NCBI GenBank assembly: GCA_040382095.1
Contig: JBEIGB010000006.1
Coordinates: 1-64,000 of the forward strand
DNA from: JADJPL01 sp040382095
Lineage (GTDB): Bacteria > Bacteroidota > Bacteroidia > Chitinophagales > Saprospiraceae
Direction of reading: 5' to 3'
Length of the DNA: 64,000 nucleotides
In this document: positions 44,247-52,851 of the stretch, piece after piece
Numbering within the stretch: position 1 is the stretch's first letter
How the letters are laid out: each line of letters opens with the position of its first letter
The notes under the pieces: model-generated
What the model was told of the DNA's origin: nothing
The model's input: only the letters and a program-made list of their open reading frames with translations
The model's database searches: none
Program-made: the position numbers and the translations under genes

Positions 44247-46265
44247 TTATTCTTTATTCTCGGCTTCCCGGTCCTGCTGTTCAAGTTGTTCTTTGAGCTG
44301 TGCGAGGTCGTCGAGTTCTCCGAGCGTAGTCCGCTCAATAGTGGACTGTTGCTTTTTAACTGCCTGGCGGGTACTTTGGCGTTCGCTGTCCTTTTCGCGC
44401 TTCACCTGTTCATCTGCCTCGCGGCGGATATCCTCCAGGTATCGGAGATGGGAGACCAGGATACGCTTATCATCGCGATTGAATTCGATCACTTTTACCG
44501 TGAGCGTTTCGTCCACTTCGGCCAGGGTATTATCCTCTTTACGGATATGTTTGATGGGCGCGAAAGCCTCGAGTCCGTAGGGCAACTGGACGATTGCGCC
44601 CCTGTCGTCCCTGCGCAGCACCGTAGCCTCATGATAAGAGCCTACCGGGAAGACTGTTTCGAAGGTATCCCAGGGATTTTCTTCGAGTTGCTTGTGGCCG
44701 AGGGAGAGCTTACGGTTATCCTTGTCGATATCGAGGATGATGACCTCTATTTTTTCGCCGACTTTAGTAAATTCGGAGGGATGCCCGTAGCGCTTCGTCC
44801 AGGAGAGGTCGGAGATATGGACCATACCGCCGATGCCATCGCCGAGCTCTACGAACACACCATAAGGCGTGAGGTTTTTGACCTCTCCCGTATGGCGGCT
44901 GTTGACCGGGAAGCGGGCTTCGATTTCGCTCCATGGATCTTTGGCAAGTTGTTTGAGCGAAAGTGACATTTTACGGTCATCGCGGTCAATTGTAACCACT
45001 TTCGCTTCGAATTCCTGGCCAAGTTTGAAATACTCCCGGGCATTGATCGGCTGGTTGCTCCAGCTCACTTCGGACACGTGGATAAGGCCTTCTACCCCAG
45101 GCTGGATTTCGAGGAATGCGCCGTAATCTTCGATATTGACGATCTTGCCTTTGACCACCGAGCCTTCCTGTATAGAGGGGTCGAGGATTTCCCAGGGATG
45201 CGGCTGGAGTTGCTTGAGGCCGAGGGAGATACGCTTTTTGTTTTCGTCGAAATCGAGGACGACCACGCTGATTTTTTGGTTCATCGAAAGCACCTCGGAA
45301 GGATTGCTGATACGGCCGTAGGAGATATCTGTGATATAGAGGAGGCCATCCACCCCGCCGAGATCGAGGAACGCACCGAAGTCTGTGATATTCTTGACAA
45401 TCCCTTCCAGGACCTGACCTTTTTCCAGACTTGCGATAATTGCTTCCCGTTGTTCGGCGAGATCGCTTTCGATCAAAGCCTTGTGGGACACGACGGCGTT
45501 TTTGATGGTTTCATTGATTTTCACCACTTTGAACTCCATCGTTTTGCCAACGTATGCATCGTAATCAATAATCGGCTTGATATCAATCTGGGAACCGGGC
45601 AGGAAGGTTTCCAGGCCACCACAATCCACGATAAGGCCACCTTTTGTTTTGCTGATGACCGTCCCTTTAATCACGGTACCATTTTGGTAGGAATCGACGA
45701 TGTTTTCCCAGGCGCGCAGCAGCTTGGCTTTACGGCGGGAAAGGATCAGCTGCCCACGGAGGTCTTCCTGGCTTTCCACATAAACCTCCACCGGATCACC
45801 GACTTTGAGGTCGGGGAAATCCCGGAATTCGGAAACGGGCAACAGGCCGTCCGACTTGTAGTTGATATCCAGTACAACGTCGCCATCGTGGATGGCCGTT
45901 ACATAGCCTTTCACGATTTCGTTCTCCACTACCGTTTTCATGGTAGCATCGTACTGCTCCAGATAGTTTTTCCTTTCTTCGCTGGAATACGCGATCCCAC
46001 CTTTGTTGGTCACGTTCCAGTTGAACTCATCGTGCGACGAAGGCAGGATCAGCTCTTCTACGAGCAGGGATTCCTCCTCTTCCTCCTCTTCCTCTTCGAC
46101 AACAGTTTCTTCTTCTTCCGATTCGGCGATAACTTCGTCCTCTACTTCATCAATCGGGTCGGCGAGTGTTTCCTCGTCATCCCCAGGCTCGACAGCCTCT
46201 TCGGAAGTCTGGTCTTCGAGGGCTTCATCGTTTTCTTCGAAGCCCGGGTTGTTTTCGTCCAGCAT
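44247..46265 (-). CDS. rpsA: 30S ribosomal protein S1
   Basis: 672 residues with six S1/OB RNA-binding repeats from about residue 110 to 610. Clear examples: G-I-V-K-N-I-T-D-F-G-A-F-L-D-L-G, G-K-I-V-N-I-E-D-Y-G-A-F-L-E-I, G-E-V-K-N-L-T-P-Y-G-V-F-V-E-L. Each is followed by G-x-[IV]-H-[IV]-S-[ED] and a D-x-x-x-[RK]-[KR]-[ML]-S-L strand. S1 unwinds and holds mRNA on the small subunit. The first ~78 residues are an acidic tail made almost entirely of Glu/Asp, longer than in E. coli S1 and typical of this phylum. The C terminus is basic then Gln/Glu-rich. A strong -7 box lies 58 bp upstream. Confidence 0.96.
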   Translation of the reverse strand: MLDENNPGFEENDEALEDQTSEEAVEPGDDEETLADPIDEVEDEVIAESEEEETVVEEEEEEEEESLLVEELILPSSHDEFNWNVTNKGGIAYSSEERKNYLEQYDATMKTVVENEIVKGYVTAIHDGDVVLDINYKSDGLLPVSEFRDFPDLKVGDPVEVYVESQEDLRGQLILSRRKAKLLRAWENIVDSYQNGTVIKGTVISKTKGGLIVDCGGLETFLPGSQIDIKPIIDYDAYVGKTMEFKVVKINETIKNAVVSHKALIESDLAEQREAIIASLEKGQVLEGIVKNITDFGAFLDLGGVDGLLYITDISYGRISNPSEVLSMNQKISVVVLDFDENKKRISLGLKQLQPHPWEILDPSIQEGSVVKGKIVNIEDYGAFLEIQPGVEGLIHVSEVSWSNQPINAREYFKLGQEFEAKVVTIDRDDRKMSLSLKQLAKDPWSEIEARFPVNSRHTGEVKNLTPYGVFVELGDGIGGMVHISDLSWTKRYGHPSEFTKVGEKIEVIILDIDKDNRKLSLGHKQLEENPWDTFETVFPVGSYHEATVLRRDDRGAIVQLPYGLEAFAPIKHIRKEDNTLAEVDETLTVKVIEFNRDDKRILVSHLRYLEDIRREADEQVKREKDSERQSTRQAVKKQQSTIERTTLGELDDLAQLKEQLEQQDREAENKE

Positions 46266-46323
46266 GGCAGTTGGTTTTACCCGCGAAAGGCAGGCTTTGG
46301 TGAATAAATTTTTAAAAGCGGTG

Positions 46324-46331
46324 CAAAGATA
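46324..46331 (-). promoter_or_regulatory. -7 box of rpsA
   Basis: On the minus strand TATCTTTG followed by CACC, a textbook TAnnTTTG box. Start of transcription near 46318, leader about 53 nt. Confidence 0.65.
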
Positions 46332-46543
46332 CGTTTAATCTATGGAATAAAGTTCCCGGGTTTATAAATAAATGCTGGTATTATGCATAAAAATAGCGAT
46401 TTTTACCGCATTAATTGCCTTTCAGGCGTGATCAGACTTGTTGCCGGGGGAATTACTAAAGGTCAAAGAGGTTTTTTTGCCGCCTCACTGACCTCCCGCA
46501 ACAATTCCAGTAGCAGCAATCAACTTCAAACCGATATCTGATT

Positions 46544-48211
46544 ATGGGACCCAAACCTTGGCTACATCACTATCCTGCCGGAGTACCGGTAAAAATTGAT
46601 CCGGAACAATATCCCACCATACTGCACCTGCTCCGGGAAACTTTCGCCAGATACGGGAAGCTGAAAGCCTTTTCCTGTATGGGCAAAGAACTGACGTTCG
46701 AAGAAGTGGACCGCATGGCGAATGACCTTGGGGCATACCTGCAATCGCGGGGCCTTCAGCCGGGCGACAAAATCGCATTGATGATGCCCAACCTGCTGCA
46801 ATATCCGATTGCCTTGTTTGCTGCATTGCGGGCCGGGCTGGTCATTGTCAATACCAACCCGCTCTATACGCCCCGGGAAATGCTGCACCAGTTCAACGAC
46901 GCGGGGGTGAAAGCAATCATCATTGCGGAGAACTTTGGCGCAAACCTCCAAAAAATCCTGCCCGAAACGGGAATCAATACCATTATCACCACGAGTATCG
47001 GGGAAATGCTGGGCACGGTTAAAGGGGCCATTGTAAATTTCGTCGTACGCAAGCTCAAGGGTATGGTCCCTCCGTATCAACTGCCCAACGAGGTATCCTT
47101 CACGCAGGCCCTCAGGCAGGGACGGAAACTCGCCCTGCGCCCACACGAAGGTACACCCGATGAGGTCGTGTTGCTGCAATATACGGGTGGCACCACCGGA
47201 GTTTCCAAAGGAGCTATGCTGACCAACCGGAATATTGTGGCGAATATGCTCCAGATTAAAGCCTGGATGCAGCCATTTCTAAAGGAAGGTACTGAAGTCG
47301 TCCTCTGCCCGCTGCCGCTTTACCATATTTTTGCCTTCACAGTCAACCTGCTCGCGATGATGAGCTATGGCGGCCTATCTGTACTGGTGACCAACGCCCG
47401 CGACCTTCCGTCGGTGATCAAAGTCCTTAAATCCTACAAGGTCAGTATCATCACCGGCGTAAATACCCTTTTCAACGCTTTACTCAACCACCCCGATTTT
47501 GCCGCACTGGATTTCAGCGCCCTGAAAATTACGGTCGGTGGCGCCATGGCAATACAGCGACCAGTTGCAGAAGCCTGGCAAAAAGCAACGGGCTGTATCC
47601 TCTCCGAAGGCTATGGCATGACGGAAGCCGCACCCGTCATCACGACCAACCCCCTGGACGGGACGAGCAGGATCGGAACGATCGGCCTGCCCGTACCTTC
47701 TACTGAAGTCCGTATTGTGGACGAACAAGGCAAACCGCTTCCCCCGGGACAGGTAGGCGAAATCCAGGCTAAAGGGCCACAAGTGATGAAAGGCTACTAT
47801 AACCGTCCGGAAGAAACTGCGCTTACGATTGTCGAAGATGGCTGGCTGTGTACAGGCGATATCGGCATCATGACCGAAGATGGCTTCTTCCAGATCGTTG
47901 ACCGAAAAAAGGATATGATCCTGGTATCCGGATTCAACGTTTTTCCCAATGAAGTGGAGGAGGTCGCCATGATGCACCCTAAAGTAATGGAAGCGGCTGC
48001 GGTCGGCGTCGCCGATACCAAATCCGGAGAAGCCGTCAAGTTGTTTATCGTCAAAAAAGACAGTTCCCTCACCGAAGACGAGCTCCTGGCATTCTGCCGG
48101 GAGCGGCTCACGGGATATAAACTACCCAGGACGATCGAATTCCGAAAGGAGCTGCCAAAAACGAATGTCGGCAAAATCCTCCGCCGTATGCTGAAGGACG
48201 AAGCTTCTTAG
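46544..48211 (+). CDS. fadD: Long-chain fatty acid-CoA ligase
   Basis: 555 residues, colinear with E. coli FadD (561). It activates fatty acids to acyl-CoA through an acyl-adenylate. Motifs: Y-T-G-G-T-T-G-V-S-K-G-A-M-L-T (P-loop), E-G-Y-G-M-T-E, the FACS signature D-G-W-L-C-T-G-D-I-G, V-D-R-K-K-D-M-I-L-V-S-G-F-N-V, and the catalytic lysine region N-V-G-K-I-L-R-R. The N terminus (W-L-x-x-Y-P-A-G-V-P, M-M-P-N-L-L-Q-Y-P, N-P-L-Y-T-P-R-E) also follows the enterobacterial enzyme, so it is a true FadD-type ligase. Its 3' end overlaps the convergent small gene by 4 bp. It may serve the products of the alkane hydroxylase encoded 4.6 kb away (inference). Confidence 0.93.
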   Translation: MGPKPWLHHYPAGVPVKIDPEQYPTILHLLRETFARYGKLKAFSCMGKELTFEEVDRMANDLGAYLQSRGLQPGDKIALMMPNLLQYPIALFAALRAGLVIVNTNPLYTPREMLHQFNDAGVKAIIIAENFGANLQKILPETGINTIITTSIGEMLGTVKGAIVNFVVRKLKGMVPPYQLPNEVSFTQALRQGRKLALRPHEGTPDEVVLLQYTGGTTGVSKGAMLTNRNIVANMLQIKAWMQPFLKEGTEVVLCPLPLYHIFAFTVNLLAMMSYGGLSVLVTNARDLPSVIKVLKSYKVSIITGVNTLFNALLNHPDFAALDFSALKITVGGAMAIQRPVAEAWQKATGCILSEGYGMTEAAPVITTNPLDGTSRIGTIGLPVPSTEVRIVDEQGKPLPPGQVGEIQAKGPQVMKGYYNRPEETALTIVEDGWLCTGDIGIMTEDGFFQIVDRKKDMILVSGFNVFPNEVEEVAMMHPKVMEAAAVGVADTKSGEAVKLFIVKKDSSLTEDELLAFCRERLTGYKLPRTIEFRKELPKTNVGKILRRMLKDEAS

Positions 48212-48687
48212 TCCAGGCAGTCTATTACGGTTTTCATCAGGACGAAGATGGGTTCGCGCCCTTCACGGGTAATCGGCAGGGTCCCCCCTTCTTCGTCCTC
48301 CAACAGCGCGTCCTCCACAAAGGCCAGAAGGTCTTCCTGCTGAGAAGACTCGAACAGGACGTCCAGCCGTTCCCTGAATTTTTTGACATTGGCCGGCAAT
48401 TTCTCCAGCATTTCCCAGTTCTCTTCCTCCGCCTCCTCTAAATCTTCGGGAGCAATCGGTGCCTGTGGCCCGTTCACCTCCTCGTGAGATTTCCAGACTA
48501 CGAGCAGCAGGAACAATAAGAGGGCATTTTCCGCTTCGTCGAAAGCGCCCTCATTATTCGAAAGGATAAATAATGCCAAAGCCGGCTGGCGCTCATGGAG
48601 CTCCGCCAGGGTGTTTTCAAGAAAATCGGGTGTACTGTCCAGGCGGGCAATTACTTCGTCAATGACGGCTTCGGGTACAAATTTCAT
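48208..48687 (-). CDS. Small acidic protein of unknown function
   Basis: 159 residues, no signal peptide, predicted mostly helical and strongly acidic (stretches such as P-E-D-L-E-E-A-E-E-E-N-W and E-D-A-L-L-E-D-E-E-G-G). A hydrophobic patch, A-L-L-L-F-L-L-L-V-V-W, sits near residue 60 but is flanked by charge and is more likely a buried helix than a membrane span. I recognise no family. Codon use and amino acid pattern look like a real gene. It overlaps the fadD end by 4 bp. Confidence 0.7.
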   Translation of the reverse strand: MKFVPEAVIDEVIARLDSTPDFLENTLAELHERQPALALFILSNNEGAFDEAENALLLFLLLVVWKSHEEVNGPQAPIAPEDLEEAEEENWEMLEKLPANVKKFRERLDVLFESSQQEDLLAFVEDALLEDEEGGTLPITREGREPIFVLMKTVIDCLD

Positions 48688-48804
48688 GATTCAGGTAAAT
48701 TTATGTGATACTTCCCGCTGGCAGCTTACCCCAGTATCCGAATACCAAAAATCCGGGAGCAGGGGGTGGCAGTACAGACAATGTGCATAAGCATCAGGAG
48801 CGGG

Positions 48805-51309
48805 TTATTTGTTGGATAACGTGAAATAAATTTCCACCCGTTGATTGGAGCGTCGGCCCTCCGAATCGTCATTAGATGCCAGGGGGGCATACTTACCCTT
48901 CCCGGTGGCTGAAATACGGAGCGGATCTATACCCTCTGCAGCCAGATAGTTTTTTACAGTTTCTGCCCGGTTTTCGGTAAGTTCCCTTGCAAAGCTATGG
49001 GAACAAAGGCCGTTGGTATGGACTTCAACAAGGAGGCTGATCTCGGGATACTGTTTTAAAAACGTGGCGAGGCGCTGAAGTTCCGATAGGGACATCGGGT
49101 CCAGTACAGCAGTATTGGGCTGGAAAAATATATTTTCGAGGCGCAGATGTGGCTGCTGTCCGGGGTCAAAAAGCTGGATTTCTACGTACATCGCTTTTTT
49201 ACCGAGCACGGTGAGGGTATCTTCCCCTGAAACAGGCGGCAGGGTCAGGGCGGGATCTGTTTTTTTCCGATAGGATTTTTCCAGTTGGATTTGACGCTGC
49301 GTAAGTCCCTCTAATTTTTGGGCCAATATTTGCGCCTGGGCCTGGTACAGCCCACACAGCAGGTCAAATTCCAGGTATGCCCTTACCGAATTTTTGAGGA
49401 CAGGGACGATTTTTTCCGAGATCGAAGGCATAAGCAGTTTCTCCAGGGTATCCGCAAAAATCTGTTGCCAATCCAGACGTACGGGGTTAGCCACCTGAAC
49501 AGTACCGAACTGCCCGAGTTTCAACAGCGCACTCTCGAAATCCGGAGAAAGCAGATTGCGCCTTTTTTGCTCGGCAACTGCATCCAGGATCGGGATCTGG
49601 CTATCTGCAAGGACGCCCCGCAGGGACGATACAGAAGAGGCGAGAAATTCCCTTTCCATATCCAACAGCAGGGAGTCCTGGATTTTTAACATGAGCATAC
49701 CCTCCAGCGCTTTTCCAAAGCCCTCGAAATCGAAAAGACGGTAAGGTGCTATCGCATTTATTTCCTCTGATGCGCCCAGGTCACGGCGCAATTGCTGCCT
49801 TTCCCGAAGGGCCTGTATCCTGCCCTGGGCGGTTTCAGGATATACACTTTCCCGCACTGGTATGGCAGCGGGGGCTGCATCCCCGGAGGTAGGGATTTCC
49901 TCCGGGATAGCTGCATCTGTATTGTATTGTTCCCGCATAGCTTCGTACCGACCCCTGAACAATGGCCAGTCAATATCGTAATCCAAAGCGGGCAAGCCCT
50001 CTGTATATTCCATACGTGCAAGCCTGACGAGCTCCCTGCGCCTTAATTCTTCCATATTGGCCAGCACGGTTTCCAGTTCCTGTAATTGTTCCTGCAGGAC
50101 CGTAATTTCTTTTTCCCGTTCCCGGTAAACGGGTTCGTTCGCCGATAAATCAGCCAGGAGGGCTTCTTCCTGGTCTTCGGGCATATTCAGGTTACCACCG
50201 GGTAGGAAGAGGTGGCTGGAGGAAAACATCCCTTTTTTTTCTGCAAAAATGCCAATCTTATAACTTTGCGGGATAAGTAACTGAAAAACACCGTTCCGGT
50301 CGGGGCGGATACCGCAGCGGTCAATCGAAACCTCGCTTTTATCGAGGCCGTATATACAGACCGAAGCGAGCGTGGGAAGCCCTGTAGCCGCATTTACGAC
50401 TTTTCCGCTCAGCAGGAACATGTGCAGTGGTTGAGCATTCGGGGGAAGCGGAGCCCTGTAAATCCTGGCATCCCCCGTCGGATCACCCGATACGAAGAAA
50501 GCTGTTTCGCCGGAAGCCGAAATACACACCTGAGTTTCATCAGCAGAGGTATTGATCGAAGGCCCAAGATTGAGTGGAGTACTCCAATGCGCCCAGGAAT
50601 CATCCAGGCGTTGTGCCATATACAAATCGAGCCCGCCCTGGCCACCCTGGCGGTCGGAGGAGAAGTAGAGGCTGCGCCCGTCTGCCGCCAAAAAAACAGA
50701 GGCCTCCCGGGCAACGCTGTTGATTGGTGACACCAGGAGCACCGGCGTTTCCCAGTGCCCGAAATCCCTGCGCCGGGCGATATACACATCTTCATCTTCC
50801 CGACCCTTTGACAAAGCGGAAAGGAAGAGCAACTGGCCGTCTATACTGACGTGCCAGTGGCGGATGCGCTCCATGTCGCTATCCCCCCAACCATCAATAA
50901 CCATTTTCTGTGGCGCTTGCCAATTCCTGCCCTGTCTTTGGGAAAAAGCGATGTGTGCACGGCCCGAAGCCTGGTTCCAGACATAAAGGATGCTGCCATC
51001 CATATTCAATGCCATTGGGATATTGGCTTCTGTATCGTTCAGTGGGCTACCCACGTTAATCGGGCGGCTGAATACCCCACTGGTACCGGCGCGGGCGGAC
51101 CAGATATCCGCATTATTTTCCTGACCGAAATTAATCGGATTGTTGCGGCTGCAAAAAAAGATTTCATCTTCTTTGATCGCTGCGACGGGATGGGATTCCG
51201 GATAAGATGACTGCTCAAAGACTGGTACGCGGGACGACAGCGCGATTTGTGCAGGCAGGAAACCCGGCACAAAAAAACATCCTATCGCAATCAGCAACAC
51301 TCTTCCCAT
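48805..51309 (-). CDS. PorE-like outer membrane lipid/peptidoglycan-binding protein (PD40 blades, carboxypeptidase-regulatory-like domain, OmpA)
   Basis: 834 residues from the ATG at 51309, chosen because it starts right at the signal peptide (ends F-L-P-A-Q); ATGs at 51336 and 51396 would extend it. Domains in order: PD40/WD40-like blades (about 30-320; S-A-D-G-R-S-L-Y-F-S-S-D-R, G-G-L-D-L-Y-M), a carboxypeptidase regulatory-like fold (about 325-400; S-G-K-V-V-N-A-A-T-G-L-P), a long helical/coiled-coil region (about 415-690) with many E/Q/L, and a C-terminal OmpA peptidoglycan-binding domain (I-F-F-Q-P-N-T-A-V-L-D, N-R-A-E-T-V-K-N-Y-L, R-S-N-Q-R-V-E-I). Known PorE of the T9SS has TPR, propeller, this regulatory fold and OmpA. 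Here the TPR is missing and a coiled coil is added. It may anchor envelope machinery to peptidoglycan. Confidence 0.82.
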   Translation of the reverse strand: MGRVLLIAIGCFFVPGFLPAQIALSSRVPVFEQSSYPESHPVAAIKEDEIFFCSRNNPINFGQENNADIWSARAGTSGVFSRPINVGSPLNDTEANIPMALNMDGSILYVWNQASGRAHIAFSQRQGRNWQAPQKMVIDGWGDSDMERIRHWHVSIDGQLLFLSALSKGREDEDVYIARRRDFGHWETPVLLVSPINSVAREASVFLAADGRSLYFSSDRQGGQGGLDLYMAQRLDDSWAHWSTPLNLGPSINTSADETQVCISASGETAFFVSGDPTGDARIYRAPLPPNAQPLHMFLLSGKVVNAATGLPTLASVCIYGLDKSEVSIDRCGIRPDRNGVFQLLIPQSYKIGIFAEKKGMFSSSHLFLPGGNLNMPEDQEEALLADLSANEPVYREREKEITVLQEQLQELETVLANMEELRRRELVRLARMEYTEGLPALDYDIDWPLFRGRYEAMREQYNTDAAIPEEIPTSGDAAPAAIPVRESVYPETAQGRIQALRERQQLRRDLGASEEINAIAPYRLFDFEGFGKALEGMLMLKIQDSLLLDMEREFLASSVSSLRGVLADSQIPILDAVAEQKRRNLLSPDFESALLKLGQFGTVQVANPVRLDWQQIFADTLEKLLMPSISEKIVPVLKNSVRAYLEFDLLCGLYQAQAQILAQKLEGLTQRQIQLEKSYRKKTDPALTLPPVSGEDTLTVLGKKAMYVEIQLFDPGQQPHLRLENIFFQPNTAVLDPMSLSELQRLATFLKQYPEISLLVEVHTNGLCSHSFARELTENRAETVKNYLAAEGIDPLRISATGKGKYAPLASNDDSEGRRSNQRVEIYFTLSNK

Positions 51310-51535
51310 CTCCTGTACCGTTGGGTTTTGCAGCATTTGCCACGACGGATTCTCAGGCGCGCAAAGTGGTATTTTTGCCACGCGGGGCCGTCGCAACAGG
51401 CCGGTTTAAATTTCTACTTTCGGAAGACGTGTAAATTTACGATTTATTATAGAGAAAAGGGGCTACGGGACTGTCAAAGAAAATTTAATTTTATACGCAG
51501 GGTACAAGCGGTAAAACGGACCGTATAAATCGGTA

Positions 51536-52642
51536 TCACGCATCATAGGATATTTCTACGACATCAGTTTTTGGGTGTGCCTGGCAAGTCAGGATATATC
51601 CTGCCTGTACTTCGTCTTCGTCGAGGGAGTAGCAGGCTTCCATTTTCACCTCTCCCCTGAGTACTTTTGCCATACACGTCGAGCAGGCTCCCGATGTGCA
51701 GGAATAAGGAGGGTTAATCCTTTCGGATATCAGTACGTCGAGGATAGTCTTTTTTGCTGGTACGGTCACCTCATAAGTTCGTTTTTGCCAGTGGACCGTC
51801 ACCTGTGCCCCCTCAACTCCCTTGATATGTGGTACGTCACCGGACGAAACATTTTCGAAACGCTCCGTGAAAATATTTTGCTCCGGGATATTTGCCGTGC
51901 GGAGGACGTCAGCAGCGGCATTGATCATATCGCCAGGCCCGCAGATAAAACAAATGGGTTGTTTAGCCGAAGCCGGATATGCTGCGAGAAAAGCATTTAC
52001 GGCCTTTGCGTCTATCCGGCCTTTCCATCCCTCCCACGCTGTCTGTCCCTTGGAAAAAAGCCCTGCCAGCCCCTTTGGTTTATCGGCCTGTGGGCGGCTC
52101 AGGGTATGTACTACTTTGAGCTGGCCTTCATAGCGCTTTTCCAGATGCCCAAGTTCGTCGCGGAACAAAATAGATGCCTCGTTTCTGTTGCCGTATAGTA
52201 AGTACACTGTACTTTGGGGTTCTTCCTCCAGGATTGTTTTGAGGATAGACATCAATGGTGTAATCCCGCTACCTGCACCAAAGAAATAATAGGTGTTGCG
52301 TTTTTCAGGAGCAAGTGAAGGGGTAAAACGACCTTGCGGGGGCATCACATCGAGTGTCTGCCCGGCCTTGGCGGTGTCGTTCAGATAGTTGGAGATTTTT
52401 CCCTTGGGCACACGTTTTACCGTAATCGCCAGGTCTGGTTCCAGCGGGCTACTGCACATGGAGTAGGCCCGACGATATTCCTGCCCTTCCAGTACAATCC
52501 TCAGGGTGAGGTACTGTCCGGGCAAATAAGAAAAAGTTTCTTTGAGGTCAGCCGGAATTTTAAAAAAAAGAGTGATCGCCTCGCTATTTTCGGTACGCGC
52601 TTCTTTTATTTCCAGCGGGAAGAAGTCAAATACTTTGCTCAT
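51536..52642 (-). CDS. Ferredoxin-NAD(P)H reductase with fused plant-type 2Fe-2S domain (PaaE/HmpA-like)
   Basis: 368 residues, cytoplasmic. Domain order is FAD - NAD - ferredoxin. FAD motif R-A-Y-S-M-C-S-S near residue 60; NAD site G-A-G-S-G-I-T-P-L-M-S; C-terminal cluster ligands C315-x4-C320-x2-C323-x29-C353. Such proteins pass electrons from NAD(P)H to an oxygenase, as PaaE does for phenylacetyl-CoA epoxidase. No other paa gene is near. The gene is divergent from alkB, 209 bp away, so it is the natural candidate electron donor for that alkane hydroxylase in place of rubredoxin (inference from position). Confidence 0.88.
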   Translation of the reverse strand: MSKVFDFFPLEIKEARTENSEAITLFFKIPADLKETFSYLPGQYLTLRIVLEGQEYRRAYSMCSSPLEPDLAITVKRVPKGKISNYLNDTAKAGQTLDVMPPQGRFTPSLAPEKRNTYYFFGAGSGITPLMSILKTILEEEPQSTVYLLYGNRNEASILFRDELGHLEKRYEGQLKVVHTLSRPQADKPKGLAGLFSKGQTAWEGWKGRIDAKAVNAFLAAYPASAKQPICFICGPGDMINAAADVLRTANIPEQNIFTERFENVSSGDVPHIKGVEGAQVTVHWQKRTYEVTVPAKKTILDVLISERINPPYSCTSGACSTCMAKVLRGEVKMEACYSLDEDEVQAGYILTCQAHPKTDVVEISYDA

Positions 52643-52825
52643 AATTAAAACATAAGATAGTCAACGGGCCCTTCGGGCCATGAAAAATGTGAAAGGGTCA
52701 GATTGGTGATTCGCTGGCTTTGCGATGATCCCAGACCCAAAAAATTTCGTAAACTAAACACCGTTAACCCCGGAGGGTTTTGGGACCGGAATTATTTTTA
52801 GCAGGAAAACCATTCGGGAAATACC

Positions 52826-52833
52826 TATTTTTG
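52826..52833 (+). promoter_or_regulatory. -7 box of alkB
   Basis: TATTTTTG, a TAnnTTTG match, 18 bp before the ATG at 52852, so the message would have a very short leader. It lies inside the longer open frame starting at 52780, supporting the later start. Confidence 0.5.
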
Positions 52834-52851
52834 ACCAAATCCTTTTTTTCT

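Noticed and set aside
46003..46338. Plus-strand Ser-rich open frame opposite the start of rpsA
   Set aside because: It is the reverse reading of the Glu/Asp tail codons of S1, which gives Ser runs by chance.
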